From an uncultured Propionibacteriaceae bacterium (lineage in GTDB: Bacteria; Actinomycetota; Actinomycetes; Propionibacteriales; Propionibacteriaceae), in contig CALCKT010000005.1 in assembly GCA_937965785.1 (NCBI GenBank), positions 1 to 55,142 of the forward strand: DNA of 55,142 bases. The letters are read 5' to 3'. Below the pieces are notes generated by a model. The model did not search any database and was not told where the DNA came from. It worked only from the letters and a program-made list of their open reading frames with translations. Position numbers and translations under genes: made by a program. Shown here piece after piece: positions 18,300-26,020 of this stretch (position 1 is its first letter; every line of letters begins with the position of its first letter).

Positions 18300-18914
18300 G
18301 TGGAGAGTTTCATCAGGCGCCTGGGGCGCTTCCTGAGCTGGCATCGACGCGCCGTCGCGGCCCTGTTGGCGGGCCTCGGCGCCTTCGCGATGGTGTCCCA
18401 CCTGTCCCCGAACGACCAGGACCGGGTCCCGGTGGTGGTACTGGCCCGTTCCGTGGCCGCGGGGACGGTGCTGAAAAGCGACGACCTGAAGGTCGCACGA
18501 CTACCTCTCGACGCGCTTCCCGGGCAGCGGTTCCCGGATCCCGGGGAGTGCGTCGGCCAAACCTTGGGCTTCGGACTGGAGACTGGCACCGTACTTCAGC
18601 CCGGGATGCTCGCGGCATCGCCATCGCTGGCCGAGGGGCGATCTCTGGTGCCGGTCCTGGTCCGCGACAACTCCCTGAGGTCGCTGATGTCCCCCGGCAC
18701 CCCGATCACGCTGGTACTTGCCGATTCGGGGCAGGTGATCACCGCCGACGCCCGGGTCTCCGCCATGCCCGGCAAACCGGAAGGGACCCTGTTGAACCCG
18801 GGTGGCGGCGCCAAACCCCTCATCCTGGTGGATGTCCCCGCGGCGGTCGGCCCCGATGTTTCTGCTCTAGGTCAGCAGGGAAAGCTGACGGTGATTCTCG
18901 GAAACGAGTCCTAG
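18300..18914 (+). CDS. SAF-domain membrane protein (CpaB/RcpC-like)
   Basis: 204 residues from a GTG with GAGG just upstream. A single transmembrane helix (residues about 18-34, VAALLAGLGAFAMVSHL) is followed by an SAF domain: 'VPVVVLARSVAAGTVLKSDDLKVARLP' and 'GQTLGFGLETGTVLQPGMLA'. SAF domains occur in CpaB of Flp-pilus assembly and in flagellar P-ring chaperones, but no pilus genes lie here. In actinobacteria single copies next to fmdB and mscL are common and uncharacterised. Extracytoplasmic orientation is likely. Confidence 0.8.
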   Translation: MESFIRRLGRFLSWHRRAVAALLAGLGAFAMVSHLSPNDQDRVPVVVLARSVAAGTVLKSDDLKVARLPLDALPGQRFPDPGECVGQTLGFGLETGTVLQPGMLAASPSLAEGRSLVPVLVRDNSLRSLMSPGTPITLVLADSGQVITADARVSAMPGKPEGTLLNPGGGAKPLILVDVPAAVGPDVSALGQQGKLTVILGNES

Positions 18915-19207
18915 GGTCCCGGGAAACCCGTTCTGATTGCCCCCTGCGACAACGAATCCCAAGGACCCGGAAACCCCATATTTACGGTTGTCCCTGTCCC
19001 CAAAACCCACTTCCGGCGCCGGCAACGTCATCCGATTGGCCAGAATTCACCTTCAAACGGCGTTTGGCACCCGAAACACTGGCTTCACCCCGCACGATCT
19101 GCATAAAGTGTGAGTTCGGTCCCCACCAAAGGGCCACCCGGGCCTGAATCCCCAGACTCCGGGCCGCTTCCCAGCCTTCCACAAGGCAGGGTACAGGAGG
19201 AAAGCAG

Positions 19208-19567
19208 TTGAAGGGCTTCAAGGAATTCATCATGCGGGGCAATCTCGTCGAGCTTGCCGTCGCAGTCATCATCGGTACCGTGTTCTCCGCGGTGGTCAAA
19301 GAGTTCACCGCCGTTCTCATGGGCTTCATCGGCAAGATCGGCGGCCAGCCGGACTTCTCCCATGTGACCTTGTTCGAGGTCAATATCGGCATGTTCATCA
19401 ATGCGACGATCACCTTCCTGATCACCGCGGCCGTCGTCTACTTCTGCGTGGTCAAGCCGTACAACATCCTGCGCGAACGCTACTTCCCGAAGAAGGAAGA
19501 GGAGAAGGGCCCCAGCTCCGAGGAGCTGCTCGCCGAGATCCGCGACCTGCTCCGCACTCGCGCCTGA
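19208..19567 (+). CDS. mscL: large-conductance mechanosensitive channel MscL
   Basis: 119 residues from a TTG preceded by a strong AGGAGG at about 19195. The first helix carries the MscL signature 'KEFIMRGNLVELAVAVIIGTVFSAVV', the second is 'NATITFLITAAVVYFCVVKP', and the C-terminal charged helix is 'SSEELLAEIRDLL'. The homopentamer opens under membrane tension to release solutes on hypo-osmotic shock. The 293 bp upstream (18915-19207) show no gene, so it probably has its own promoter there. Confidence 0.97.
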   Translation: MKGFKEFIMRGNLVELAVAVIIGTVFSAVVKEFTAVLMGFIGKIGGQPDFSHVTLFEVNIGMFINATITFLITAAVVYFCVVKPYNILRERYFPKKEEEKGPSSEELLAEIRDLLRTRA

Positions 19568-19616
19568 TATCCCAAAGACGTGCCGCTCCGCTGGGTGGAA
19601 GAGCTTCGGCGAGCAT

Positions 19617-19961
19617 TCACCCCCAGTGGGGCGGCCGATCCGCCAACAGCCGGCGTTCGTCGGCGTTGGGTGGACGCACCGGGGCCTGCGCCCGGGACCT
19701 CGTCCCGGCCAGGCCCAGTTCATTTCTCACCCGGGCCAGCAGCGCATCGAAACGCGCGAACCCCAGCTCCCCGCGAACCTCCAGATCAATCGGGAAGGGC
19801 CACGGAAGGCGCTGCCGCATCCGTTCCTCCCGCAACGCGGCCAACCGCCTGACGTCCCAGCCGAGCCGGGTCAGCTCGGCAGCCAGACCGGTCGCGTCAC
19901 AGGTGACCGGCAGCGTCTCCCCCGTCAATGCCCGGGCGAGTTCCACCGCATCGTCGGCCAA
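19617..19961 (-). CDS. uncharacterised protein downstream of the UDPGP gene
   Basis: 114 residues from a TTG that begins two bases after the stop of the uridylyltransferase gene, so it is probably translationally coupled to it. The sequence (MADDAVELARALTGETL, 'AALREERMRQRLPWPFPIDLEVRGELGFARFDALLARVRNELGL') looks like a soluble alpha/beta protein and has no motif I recognise. A role tied to UDP-glucose supply would be a guess from position only. Confidence 0.55.
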   Translation of the reverse strand: MADDAVELARALTGETLPVTCDATGLAAELTRLGWDVRRLAALREERMRQRLPWPFPIDLEVRGELGFARFDALLARVRNELGLAGTRSRAQAPVRPPNADERRLLADRPPHWG

Positions 19962-19963
19962 TC

Positions 19964-21340
19964 TCAGGCACCCAGCACGGTTCCGGTGGGAACAACCCGC
20001 GGCGTGCCCTCGTCGGACAGTTCGGCGGAGCCCACCACCTTCACTCCCGGCTCGAAGGTCCAGTCGCCCTTGACCCGCAGGCTCTCGGCCCCACGCAGCG
20101 ACGGGGCCTGCGGAATGCGGGCGTCAAAGTCCTGAACGGTCTTGTAGTAGCGGGAATCCAGGCTGACCTCGGGTGTGGCGGAACGCGCTACGAGATGGCC
20201 GTTCTCGTCGAGGTCGTAGACATTGGACCGCAGCAGCAGCAGCTCGTTGGTGGTTTTGACGGGCTGGAACCGGTCGCGACCGACGCAGATGGCGGTGGCC
20301 CCCGGGAACACCTCGATCGCGGCCCCCATCGCCGTCTCCACCTGGATGACCTTGGGCGAGTCGGGATCGGACGGGTCCACCGTCTTGTCATTGCGGATCA
20401 TCGGCAGCCCGAGCACCGCATCACGTTCACGGATGGCGTCGAGCAGGCGTTGCAGGTCGAACCACAGGTTGTTGGTGTGGAAGAACGGGTGCCGGTGCTC
20501 GTCGGTGAAGTAGTCCATCTCCTCGGGCGCGGTCTGGGCGGTGTCGCGGAGGATGAGCTGCCCGTCGTGTTTGCGGATGGCCAGGTGCCCGCCCTTGCGG
20601 TCGTTGATGGTGCGGCGGCACAGCTCGGCGGCGTAGGGAGCACCGGATGAGGCGAACCAGCCCGCCAGGCGGGCGTTCGGCGCGGCCCCGAGGTTGTCAC
20701 CGTTGGAGATGCAGGCGTAGCGGAACCCCTTCTCGATGAAACGTTGCAGCAGGTTCTGCCCCCACAGGGCGGTGTAGAGGTCGCCATGACCGGGTGGGCA
20801 CCACTCCAGCGACGGATCCTTCGGCCACTCGACCGGGGTCAGGTCATCGGCCCTGAGTTTCGGTTCCTGGTTCTGCAGGAAACTGAGCGGCAGGTCGTCG
20901 ACGGGAAGGTCGGGGTAACGTTCCAGGTAGGCCAGGGTGTCGGCCTCGGTGCGGAAGGAATTCATGAACAGCAGCGGCAGCGGGGCGTCCCAGTCACGCC
21001 GGGCGGCCCGCACCTGCCGCACGATGAGGTCCAGGAAGTTCAGGCCATCCCGCACCTCGAGCAGGTTCTTGGCCTTGTCGAGTCCCATCGACGTGCCAAG
21101 TCCGCCGTTGAGTTTGATGACCACGGTGGCGCCTATGGCCTCCCGGGCCTCGGCATCGCTGACCTCGACGTCGTCCAGCATCGGCGGGTCGAGCAGGGGC
21201 TCAATGCTCTCCTCCCGGATCAACCCGGTCTCCCCCGATTCCAGGAGTCGGTAGTAGTGGGAGAACACATCGATGGCGCTGCCATCCACACCTGCCTCCA
21301 CCATCTTGCGACGGGCGGCTTCCAAACCCTGCTGTGACAC
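19964..21340 (-). CDS. UTP-glucose-1-phosphate uridylyltransferase (UDPGP family)
   Basis: 458 residues from a GTG with GGAGG six bases upstream. The open frame extends to 21544, but that leader is translated repeat DNA. It has the UDPGP-family signature 'VVIKLNGGLGTSMGLDKAKNLLEVRDGLNFLDLI', 'FMNSFRTEADTL', 'PLSFLQNQEPKL', 'EWCPPGHGDLYTAL' and 'CISNGDNLGA'. It makes UDP-glucose for cell-envelope glycans and trehalose or glycogen. This is the eukaryote-like enzyme rather than the GalU type. It is the intact counterpart of the pseudogene at 1318-2697. Confidence 0.93.
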   Translation of the reverse strand: MSQQGLEAARRKMVEAGVDGSAIDVFSHYYRLLESGETGLIREESIEPLLDPPMLDDVEVSDAEAREAIGATVVIKLNGGLGTSMGLDKAKNLLEVRDGLNFLDLIVRQVRAARRDWDAPLPLLFMNSFRTEADTLAYLERYPDLPVDDLPLSFLQNQEPKLRADDLTPVEWPKDPSLEWCPPGHGDLYTALWGQNLLQRFIEKGFRYACISNGDNLGAAPNARLAGWFASSGAPYAAELCRRTINDRKGGHLAIRKHDGQLILRDTAQTAPEEMDYFTDEHRHPFFHTNNLWFDLQRLLDAIRERDAVLGLPMIRNDKTVDPSDPDSPKVIQVETAMGAAIEVFPGATAICVGRDRFQPVKTTNELLLLRSNVYDLDENGHLVARSATPEVSLDSRYYKTVQDFDARIPQAPSLRGAESLRVKGDWTFEPGVKVVGSAELSDEGTPRVVPTGTVLGA

Positions 21341-21443
21341 TGCTGACCTCCGTTCTGGGTTACAGGACCATCCTAGGTGTCCGGGTACATCATGTCTGGC
21401 TGCTGCAGACCGGATCGGGCAATCCGGCCGAAGAGTATTCCCC

Positions 21444-21540
21444 CCTTCCCGAAGCCGGTTGAGCCAGCACGTGAGCCCCCCTTCCCGAAGCTGGTTGAGC
21501 CAGCACGTGAGCGCCAGCGAACGGCTGAGTCGAAACCCCC
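21444..21540. repeat. two adjacent copies of a dispersed intergenic repeat
   Basis: A partial copy (about 21444-21478) and a full copy (about 21480-21540) share 'GGTTGAGCCAGCACGTGAGC'; the full one continues through GCCAGCGAACGGCTGAGTCGAAAC in the next 24 bases. Further copies lie at 48551-48610 and 48716-48770. The ends (GGTTGAG and CGAAACC) resemble the REP-like GGTTGAGC...TCGAAACC repeats scattered in many actinobacterial genomes. The region 21341-21603 holds no gene. Confidence 0.8.
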
Positions 21541-21603
21541 GCAACCGGTAGCCAGACCCCGACCCCCCTCACCACGGCTTCGACCCAACCAGCTGGCAGG
21601 CTC

Positions 21604-21966
21604 TCACTCGAAGGCGATCTCCAGTTCCTTGGCGACCGCTCGGAGGCGTTTGTCGCGGGTCCACAGGCGGGACCCCGGGACCACCAGGACGGAGCCGATG
21701 AGGTTGACGTCAACCAGGCTGAGGCCGCGACCCCACAGCTGTCTGGTCTCGACGAGGTGCAGCAGTTCGTCGTCGTGGAGGCTGGGAAACCGGTACAGGT
21801 TCGACAGGTATGACATCCGCACCGTGCGGGCGGGCATGGAACTCAGCGACAGCTCCCCGATGACCATGGCGTGGCAGCCTGCCTCGTCGCCGCGCAGCAG
21901 GCGCACCAGGCGCAGGTCGCTGCGACGGAAGTGGTCGATCCAGACGGAGGTGTCGACGAGGATCAC
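21604..21966 (-). CDS. vapC: VapC-family PIN-domain toxin
   Basis: 120 residues with the PIN-domain opening MILVDTSVWIDHFR (D5), a central glutamate in 'MVIGELSLSSM' and the C-terminal acidic position in 'LWTRDKRLRAVA'. VapC toxins are Mg-dependent ribonucleases that cleave tRNA or rRNA when their antitoxin is degraded. Its ATG overlaps the antitoxin stop by four bases, the usual arrangement for coupled expression. Confidence 0.92.
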   Translation of the reverse strand: MILVDTSVWIDHFRRSDLRLVRLLRGDEAGCHAMVIGELSLSSMPARTVRMSYLSNLYRFPSLHDDELLHLVETRQLWGRGLSLVDVNLIGSVLVVPGSRLWTRDKRLRAVAKELEIAFE

Positions 21967-22169
21967 TTCGCGAGGTCCCCGAGGTCCCGGGTACGCGACG
22001 ACATCTGCGCCTCCGGTTCGGTGCCGCCTAGCGCGGCCAGGCGGCGGGCACTCTCGACGCGGATCAGTGTCTCGAGGCCCTCACGGAGCAGGACGGAACG
22101 TTCCTTGACGCCGGTCAGTTCCTGAGCGCGCGCCACCAGATCGTCGTCCAAGGTAACGGTGGTTCTCAT
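21963..22169 (-). CDS. vapB: VapB-type antitoxin
   Basis: 68 residues beginning MRTTVTLDDDLVARAQELTGVKERSVLLREGL, a ribbon-helix-helix DNA-binding domain of the VapB class II/MetJ-like type. The C-terminal third should wrap around the toxin. It is the first gene of the two-gene operon and should repress its own promoter together with VapC. The upstream 180 bp (22170-22349) separates it from a TetR gene on the same strand. Confidence 0.9.
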   Translation of the reverse strand: MRTTVTLDDDLVARAQELTGVKERSVLLREGLETLIRVESARRLAALGGTEPEAQMSSRTRDLGDLAK

Positions 22170-22349
22170 GGGTCATCGTCCTCTCCGGCGTCAAACGTAG
22201 CATCAGCTGATGCACACGCTGACGTTGCCGCTTTGTTCCGAGCCTTGATCGAACCACACACCCGGACCATCGGATTTCTCTTCGCCTTGACGAGAAGCGC
22301 GGATGCATGCGACCCGCGGAGATCGCCCGGCGGCCCGGAGCCCGCTGAT

Positions 22350-22913
22350 TCAGCCGGGCAGCACCTCGGCGATCAGGTTGTCCAGCAGCTCGGTGGCCGC
22401 CCGGGGTTCCAGACCGCCGACCAGCACCCGGATGGCCAGCCCCTCGGCCGTCGCCATGAGACGCAGGGCGACGGCGGGGGCGTCGGCGACTCCGCATTCA
22501 CCGAGCAGCGCGGCCGCTTCCTGTACACCCCCTGCGTGGCCCCGCTGCACCAGTTCGGCGATCACGGGGTCGTCGACGCTCTTGGCCTCGTAGGCCAGCC
22601 AGATCGAGGTCCCGATGGCGAACTCGGGGGTGGTCGGGATCCGCCCCAGGACGAGCCGGCGCAGCCTTTCCACGGGGGTGGTGTCGTCGACGGCCTCGAA
22701 CCGCTGAGTCGCGGCCTTCAGGAGTTCCCGGCAGCTGTCGCGGACGAGCTCCTCCCGCGAGGCGTGGTAGTGCTGGATACGACCCACGGAGATCCCGGCC
22801 TCGGCGGCGACGGAACGCAGGGTCACGCCTTCGATTCCCCGCTCGGCGATGACGGCCCACACCGCCTGCGCTATCTCCCGGCGTCGCACGTCGTGATCCA
22901 CCAATTTCGGCAC
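22350..22913 (-). CDS. TetR-family transcriptional regulator
   Basis: 187 residues from a GTG at 22913 (MPKLVDHDVRRREIAQAVW); longer frames run into the divergent gene. The helix-turn-helix is 'VTLRSVAAEAGISVGRIQHYHASREEL', close to the BetI-like subgroup of TetR proteins, with a TetR_C-type ligand domain behind. It is divergent from the alpha/beta hydrolase across 65 bp that contain an 8-bp inverted repeat. It therefore probably represses the hydrolase and itself in response to a small molecule. Confidence 0.92.
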   Translation of the reverse strand: MPKLVDHDVRRREIAQAVWAVIAERGIEGVTLRSVAAEAGISVGRIQHYHASREELVRDSCRELLKAATQRFEAVDDTTPVERLRRLVLGRIPTTPEFAIGTSIWLAYEAKSVDDPVIAELVQRGHAGGVQEAAALLGECGVADAPAVALRLMATAEGLAIRVLVGGLEPRAATELLDNLIAEVLPG

Positions 22914-22940
22914 GGGACAAGCATAGAGGTTTTGACGATG

Positions 22941-22971
22941 CACTTGCATCGCAAAAGAAACAGTGCAAGTG
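22941..22971. promoter_or_regulatory. inverted repeat, probable TetR operator
   Basis: CACTTGCA (22941-22948) and TGCAAGTG (22964-22971) form perfect 8-bp arms with a 15-bp spacer in the divergent region between the TetR gene and the hydrolase. The second arm ends seven bases before the hydrolase ATG, so binding would block its transcription or start. Confidence 0.6.
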
Positions 22972-22978
22972 TATTGCC

Positions 22979-23995
22979 ATGGACGCAGAAAACTCTCCGG
23001 AACCCACACCACGCCCTCCTCTCCGGAAGCGCCGTCGGTTGCTGATCCTGACCCTGGTCTTATCGCTCGCCGCGAACGTTCTCCTGCTGGCCACGCGCGG
23101 CGGCCCGAGGGTCGGGCAGTGGCGCAGCGCCTCGGCCCGCGAGACCTACCTCGCCGCCTACCAGGAGGTGATGGCGGGCATGCCCGCGGCGCGGGAGTGG
23201 GATGTCGCGACCTCCTGGGGCACGGTGCACGTCGCCTTGTTCCCGGGGCCGGAAGGATCAACCAAAACACCCCTCCTGCTGCTGCCGGGGTGGGGAGCGG
23301 GCATTCCGATGTGGCGCGACCTCCTGCCGGTCCTGACCCGCGAACGCCCCGTCTACGCCCTCGACGCGCTGGGGGACGCGGGACTCAGCAACCAGTCGGT
23401 GCCGCTGAAAACACCCGAGGCGAACGCCGGCTGGATCAGCGAGACCCTCACCGCGATCGAGGCCCCGCCCGTGCACGTCGTCGGGCATTCCTTCGGCGGC
23501 TGGCTGGCCACCAACTTCGCCCTGAAGCATCCCGAGCAGACGGTCTCGCTGAGCCTGTTCGACCCGGTGCAGACCTTCTCCTCCCTGAAATGGAAGGTCT
23601 ACCTGCTGGCCATCCCCGCCTCGATCCCGCTACTACCGCAGTCGTGGCGCGACGCCGCCCTGGCGCAGATCGGCGGCAACGAGACCATCGATCACGACGA
23701 CCCCCTGGCCCGCATGATCGACGCGGGAACCAAGGGATACTCCTCCGCCCGCGACCTCCCACCGCAGTTCACCGACACCCAGCTCGGTTCCCTGGGCGTC
23801 CCGGTGTATGTGGCGATGGCGGGAAACAGCGCCGTCCTGTCCGATCCCCCGGGCGCGGTGCGCCGCGCCGAGGGGCTGGTGCCGAGGGTGGAGGCGAGCC
23901 TATGGGAGGGTGCGACGCACTCGCTGCCGCTGGATGAACCGGAAAAGGCCGGGACCGCGGTCCTCGACTTCATGAACCGCCACGAGAACCCCTGA
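22979..23995 (+). CDS. membrane-anchored alpha/beta hydrolase
   Basis: 338 residues. A basic N-terminus (PLRKRRR) and one transmembrane helix (residues about 21-38) anchor the protein, with the hydrolase domain probably outside the membrane. The oxyanion region is LLLPGWGAG, the nucleophile is S171 in VVGHSFGG, and the catalytic histidine is likely in 'GATHSLPLDEP' near the C-terminus. The substrate is unknown. Divergence from a TetR gene suggests induction by, and perhaps detoxification of, an ester-containing compound. Confidence 0.88.
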   Translation: MDAENSPEPTPRPPLRKRRRLLILTLVLSLAANVLLLATRGGPRVGQWRSASARETYLAAYQEVMAGMPAAREWDVATSWGTVHVALFPGPEGSTKTPLLLLPGWGAGIPMWRDLLPVLTRERPVYALDALGDAGLSNQSVPLKTPEANAGWISETLTAIEAPPVHVVGHSFGGWLATNFALKHPEQTVSLSLFDPVQTFSSLKWKVYLLAIPASIPLLPQSWRDAALAQIGGNETIDHDDPLARMIDAGTKGYSSARDLPPQFTDTQLGSLGVPVYVAMAGNSAVLSDPPGAVRRAEGLVPRVEASLWEGATHSLPLDEPEKAGTAVLDFMNRHENP

Positions 23996-24065
23996 TGGCA
24001 AGGACTCATGCTGACAGGGGACCGCTGGTCCAAGACCCCTCCCCCGAGTCATCGGGCCGCGAGGG

Positions 24066-25106
24066 CTAAGCGGGCAGGGCGGCTGCCGCCTCCATGAGCA
24101 TCCAACCCGAGAGCTGCACCGACAGGTCGCGTTCTGTGATCCAGTGGCTCCGCTCGGGGGTCCGCGCGGGTTGGTTCCACTCGGGCCCGAAGCACGGCAG
24201 CCCGTCCGCGTCCTTGGCCGCGTTGCGCCACGCCGCATCCGCGGAGGCCCGCACCATCTGGGCAGCGAGCTGGCGGGTGTCGTCGCTGCCCTCGAACCGG
24301 TTGGCCACGAGCGTCAGGTAGCGGGCGAGGATCCCGGCGAACAGCCCCCCGTCGCCCCCGCCCTGGCCCGTGATCACCCCGTCGGGGTCGCTGAGGTGCC
24401 GCCAGGTGGCGGAGACCAGGTCCATTATCCGGCGCGGGGACTCCGCCCCCATCACCTCCAGTTCCGCGCCCAGCACCACCCCTTGGCAGTAGGTGTAGAC
24501 GGTGGCGTCGAGACGCGCCCCCTCCCGCGAGATCACCAGCCCGTCGGCCACCAGGCCGCTGCCGAGCATCAGGTTCTTGGCGATCCAGTCTGTGATCCGC
24601 GCCGCCTCGTCGCGGTACCCGGCGCGCGCCAGCATGATGGCCACCGGCCCGTTGGCGGGGGCGTTGAGGAAGTCGTCGCCGACCCGCCAGGGCACCACGC
24701 CCTCGGCCCGGATGGCGCCGCGGCAGGCCCGGATTATGGAGGCGACGCTGACCGAGGTCCCGAAGACGTCGTTGCCGCGCTGCAGGGCGAGACCCCACCA
24801 GGCCATGTCGTCGTAGTAGCTGTTCGTGCGCCTGAAGCCGTTGCGGATCAGGCTGGCGCGCACCATTTTCTGCGCCAACACGGCCCTCTCCCGCCTGGGG
24901 TCGCGAAGTTGGGCATCGACGATGCAGTCGAACAGATGCGCCTGCCACCAGTACCGCCACGCCAGGAGCAGCCGGTGGGGCGGCCTGGTGGGGTGGGAAA
25001 CCACCCCGAGGCGGGTCCCGGGAAACGCCCAGAGACGCCGGATGTTTCGGGTTCTGACCGCGCGCTCCGCCAGTGCGGCACGTTCGACGGGGCTGTCGAT
25101 CTGCAT
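24066..25106 (-). CDS. GH76-like glycoside hydrolase (alpha-1,6-mannanase family)
   Basis: 346 residues with no signal peptide. The paired aspartates D99 and D100 in 'TNSYYDDMAWWGLAL' match the GH76 catalytic pattern, and 'VPWRVGDDFLNAPANGPVAIMLAR' and 'YTYCQGVVLGAELEVMG' fit the (alpha/alpha)6 barrel of that family. GH76 enzymes cut alpha-1,6-mannan; in actinobacteria cytoplasmic relatives could process mannosyl glycans. It stands alone and converges on the hydrolase gene. Confidence 0.78.
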   Translation of the reverse strand: MQIDSPVERAALAERAVRTRNIRRLWAFPGTRLGVVSHPTRPPHRLLLAWRYWWQAHLFDCIVDAQLRDPRRERAVLAQKMVRASLIRNGFRRTNSYYDDMAWWGLALQRGNDVFGTSVSVASIIRACRGAIRAEGVVPWRVGDDFLNAPANGPVAIMLARAGYRDEAARITDWIAKNLMLGSGLVADGLVISREGARLDATVYTYCQGVVLGAELEVMGAESPRRIMDLVSATWRHLSDPDGVITGQGGGDGGLFAGILARYLTLVANRFEGSDDTRQLAAQMVRASADAAWRNAAKDADGLPCFGPEWNQPARTPERSHWITERDLSVQLSGWMLMEAAAALPA

Positions 25107-25243
25107 TTCATCCTCCTGTTCCCCACGGGGATGGTCATGACCCAGTTAACCAGCGAACCCCGGTCAGGCGATCCGACGGCTCGTCCAACCAGCGACCATT
25201 CACGGCTGACGCGCCACCCGGACCGGATTCTTGCACATTCAAC

Positions 25244-25295
25244 GAGACGCCGTGGCGGCCGATTCACGGGACAGGACCGGTCGCCACGGCGTCTC
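25244..25295 (-). terminator. terminator of the Imm51-like gene
   Basis: A perfect 14-bp stem, GAGACGCCGTGGCG with CGCCACGGCGTCTC, encloses a 24-nt loop and begins 20 bases beyond the stop at 25315. Confidence 0.65.
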
Positions 25296-25314
25296 CCACG
25301 CCCAAGCGGCGTGG

Positions 25315-25656
25315 TCAGTCGTCGAAGTCGTGGCCTGCCGCGTCGGCCTCCTTGATGAGAGCGGCCATCCTGTCGTCCTCCAACAGGTACGGGGCGATGG
25401 CGGCCAGGAAGGCGTCGAGATCCTCAGGAGTCCCTTGGGCCGAGAACATGCCGCTCTCGGGATCCATGCCGATCTCGGGCGCCAGACCCCGGGAGATGAG
25501 CCAGTTCGCCACGCCCTCCCAGAAGTAGCCGTTGGGTTGATGACCATGGGCCTCGACGACCTTCCACGTGGGTGGTGCGTCGCACTCGAAGAAGACGGAA
25601 CGACTGCCGTCGTCGAGATCAATTGACCCTATAAAGCCCGGGATGGCCTCGGACAC
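25315..25656 (-). CDS. Imm51-like immunity protein
   Basis: 113 residues. The pattern 'GHQPNGYFWEGVANWLI' followed by 'IGMDPESGMFSAQGTPEDLDAFLAAIAPYL' matches my recollection of the Imm51 family, small cytoplasmic proteins found beside polymorphic toxins. No toxin or secretion gene is nearby, so this would be an orphan immunity gene protecting against a toxin from related strains. The assignment is from remembered family pattern. It has its own terminator. Confidence 0.65.
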   Translation of the reverse strand: MSEAIPGFIGSIDLDDGSRSVFFECDAPPTWKVVEAHGHQPNGYFWEGVANWLISRGLAPEIGMDPESGMFSAQGTPEDLDAFLAAIAPYLLEDDRMAALIKEADAAGHDFDD

Positions 25657-26020
25657 TGCTCACTCCTCGTTGTGTTGGCGATGGGGCGGTTGCCCGCCGC
25701 ACAGTGTTACAGGTTGCCGTCCAGGAGGATCATGCGGGTCCGTGTCCGCGATTCAGGCCTTCACACCCGCCGGCCTCACGGGCAGCCCCGCCCGGTAGAT
25801 TGATGCCCGGGAAGCACTGATTGATCATGTCGTGGCCGCGACTCCCGGAAGCGGGCGATTCGGCGCACCGACATTCCGGCCGGCTCGTTCCGGCGCGGAA
25901 AACCGGACGCCGGTGCGCCCTCCCTTCCCGCTCGGGACACCCGCGCCGAGAACAGCCCCGATCAGCGCTTCCCCGGGTTCCTGAACAATTGAGACAACAA
26001 AGGGCGAGAGGCACGTCGAG
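25657..26020. other. gap upstream of the malic enzyme, with a hairpin
   Basis: No gene seen. GGCGCACCG (25862-25870) and CGGTGCGCC (25911-25919) form a 9-bp stem around a 40-nt loop that contains further CCGG complementarity. It lies about 100 bp before the malic enzyme start and may be a 5'-leader structure or an upstream terminator. Confidence 0.4.

Noticed and set aside
21341..21544. An N-terminal extension of the uridylyltransferase gene.
   Set aside because: It is translated intergenic repeat ('LTCWLNQLREGG' twice), and a good ribosome-binding site precedes the GTG at 21340.
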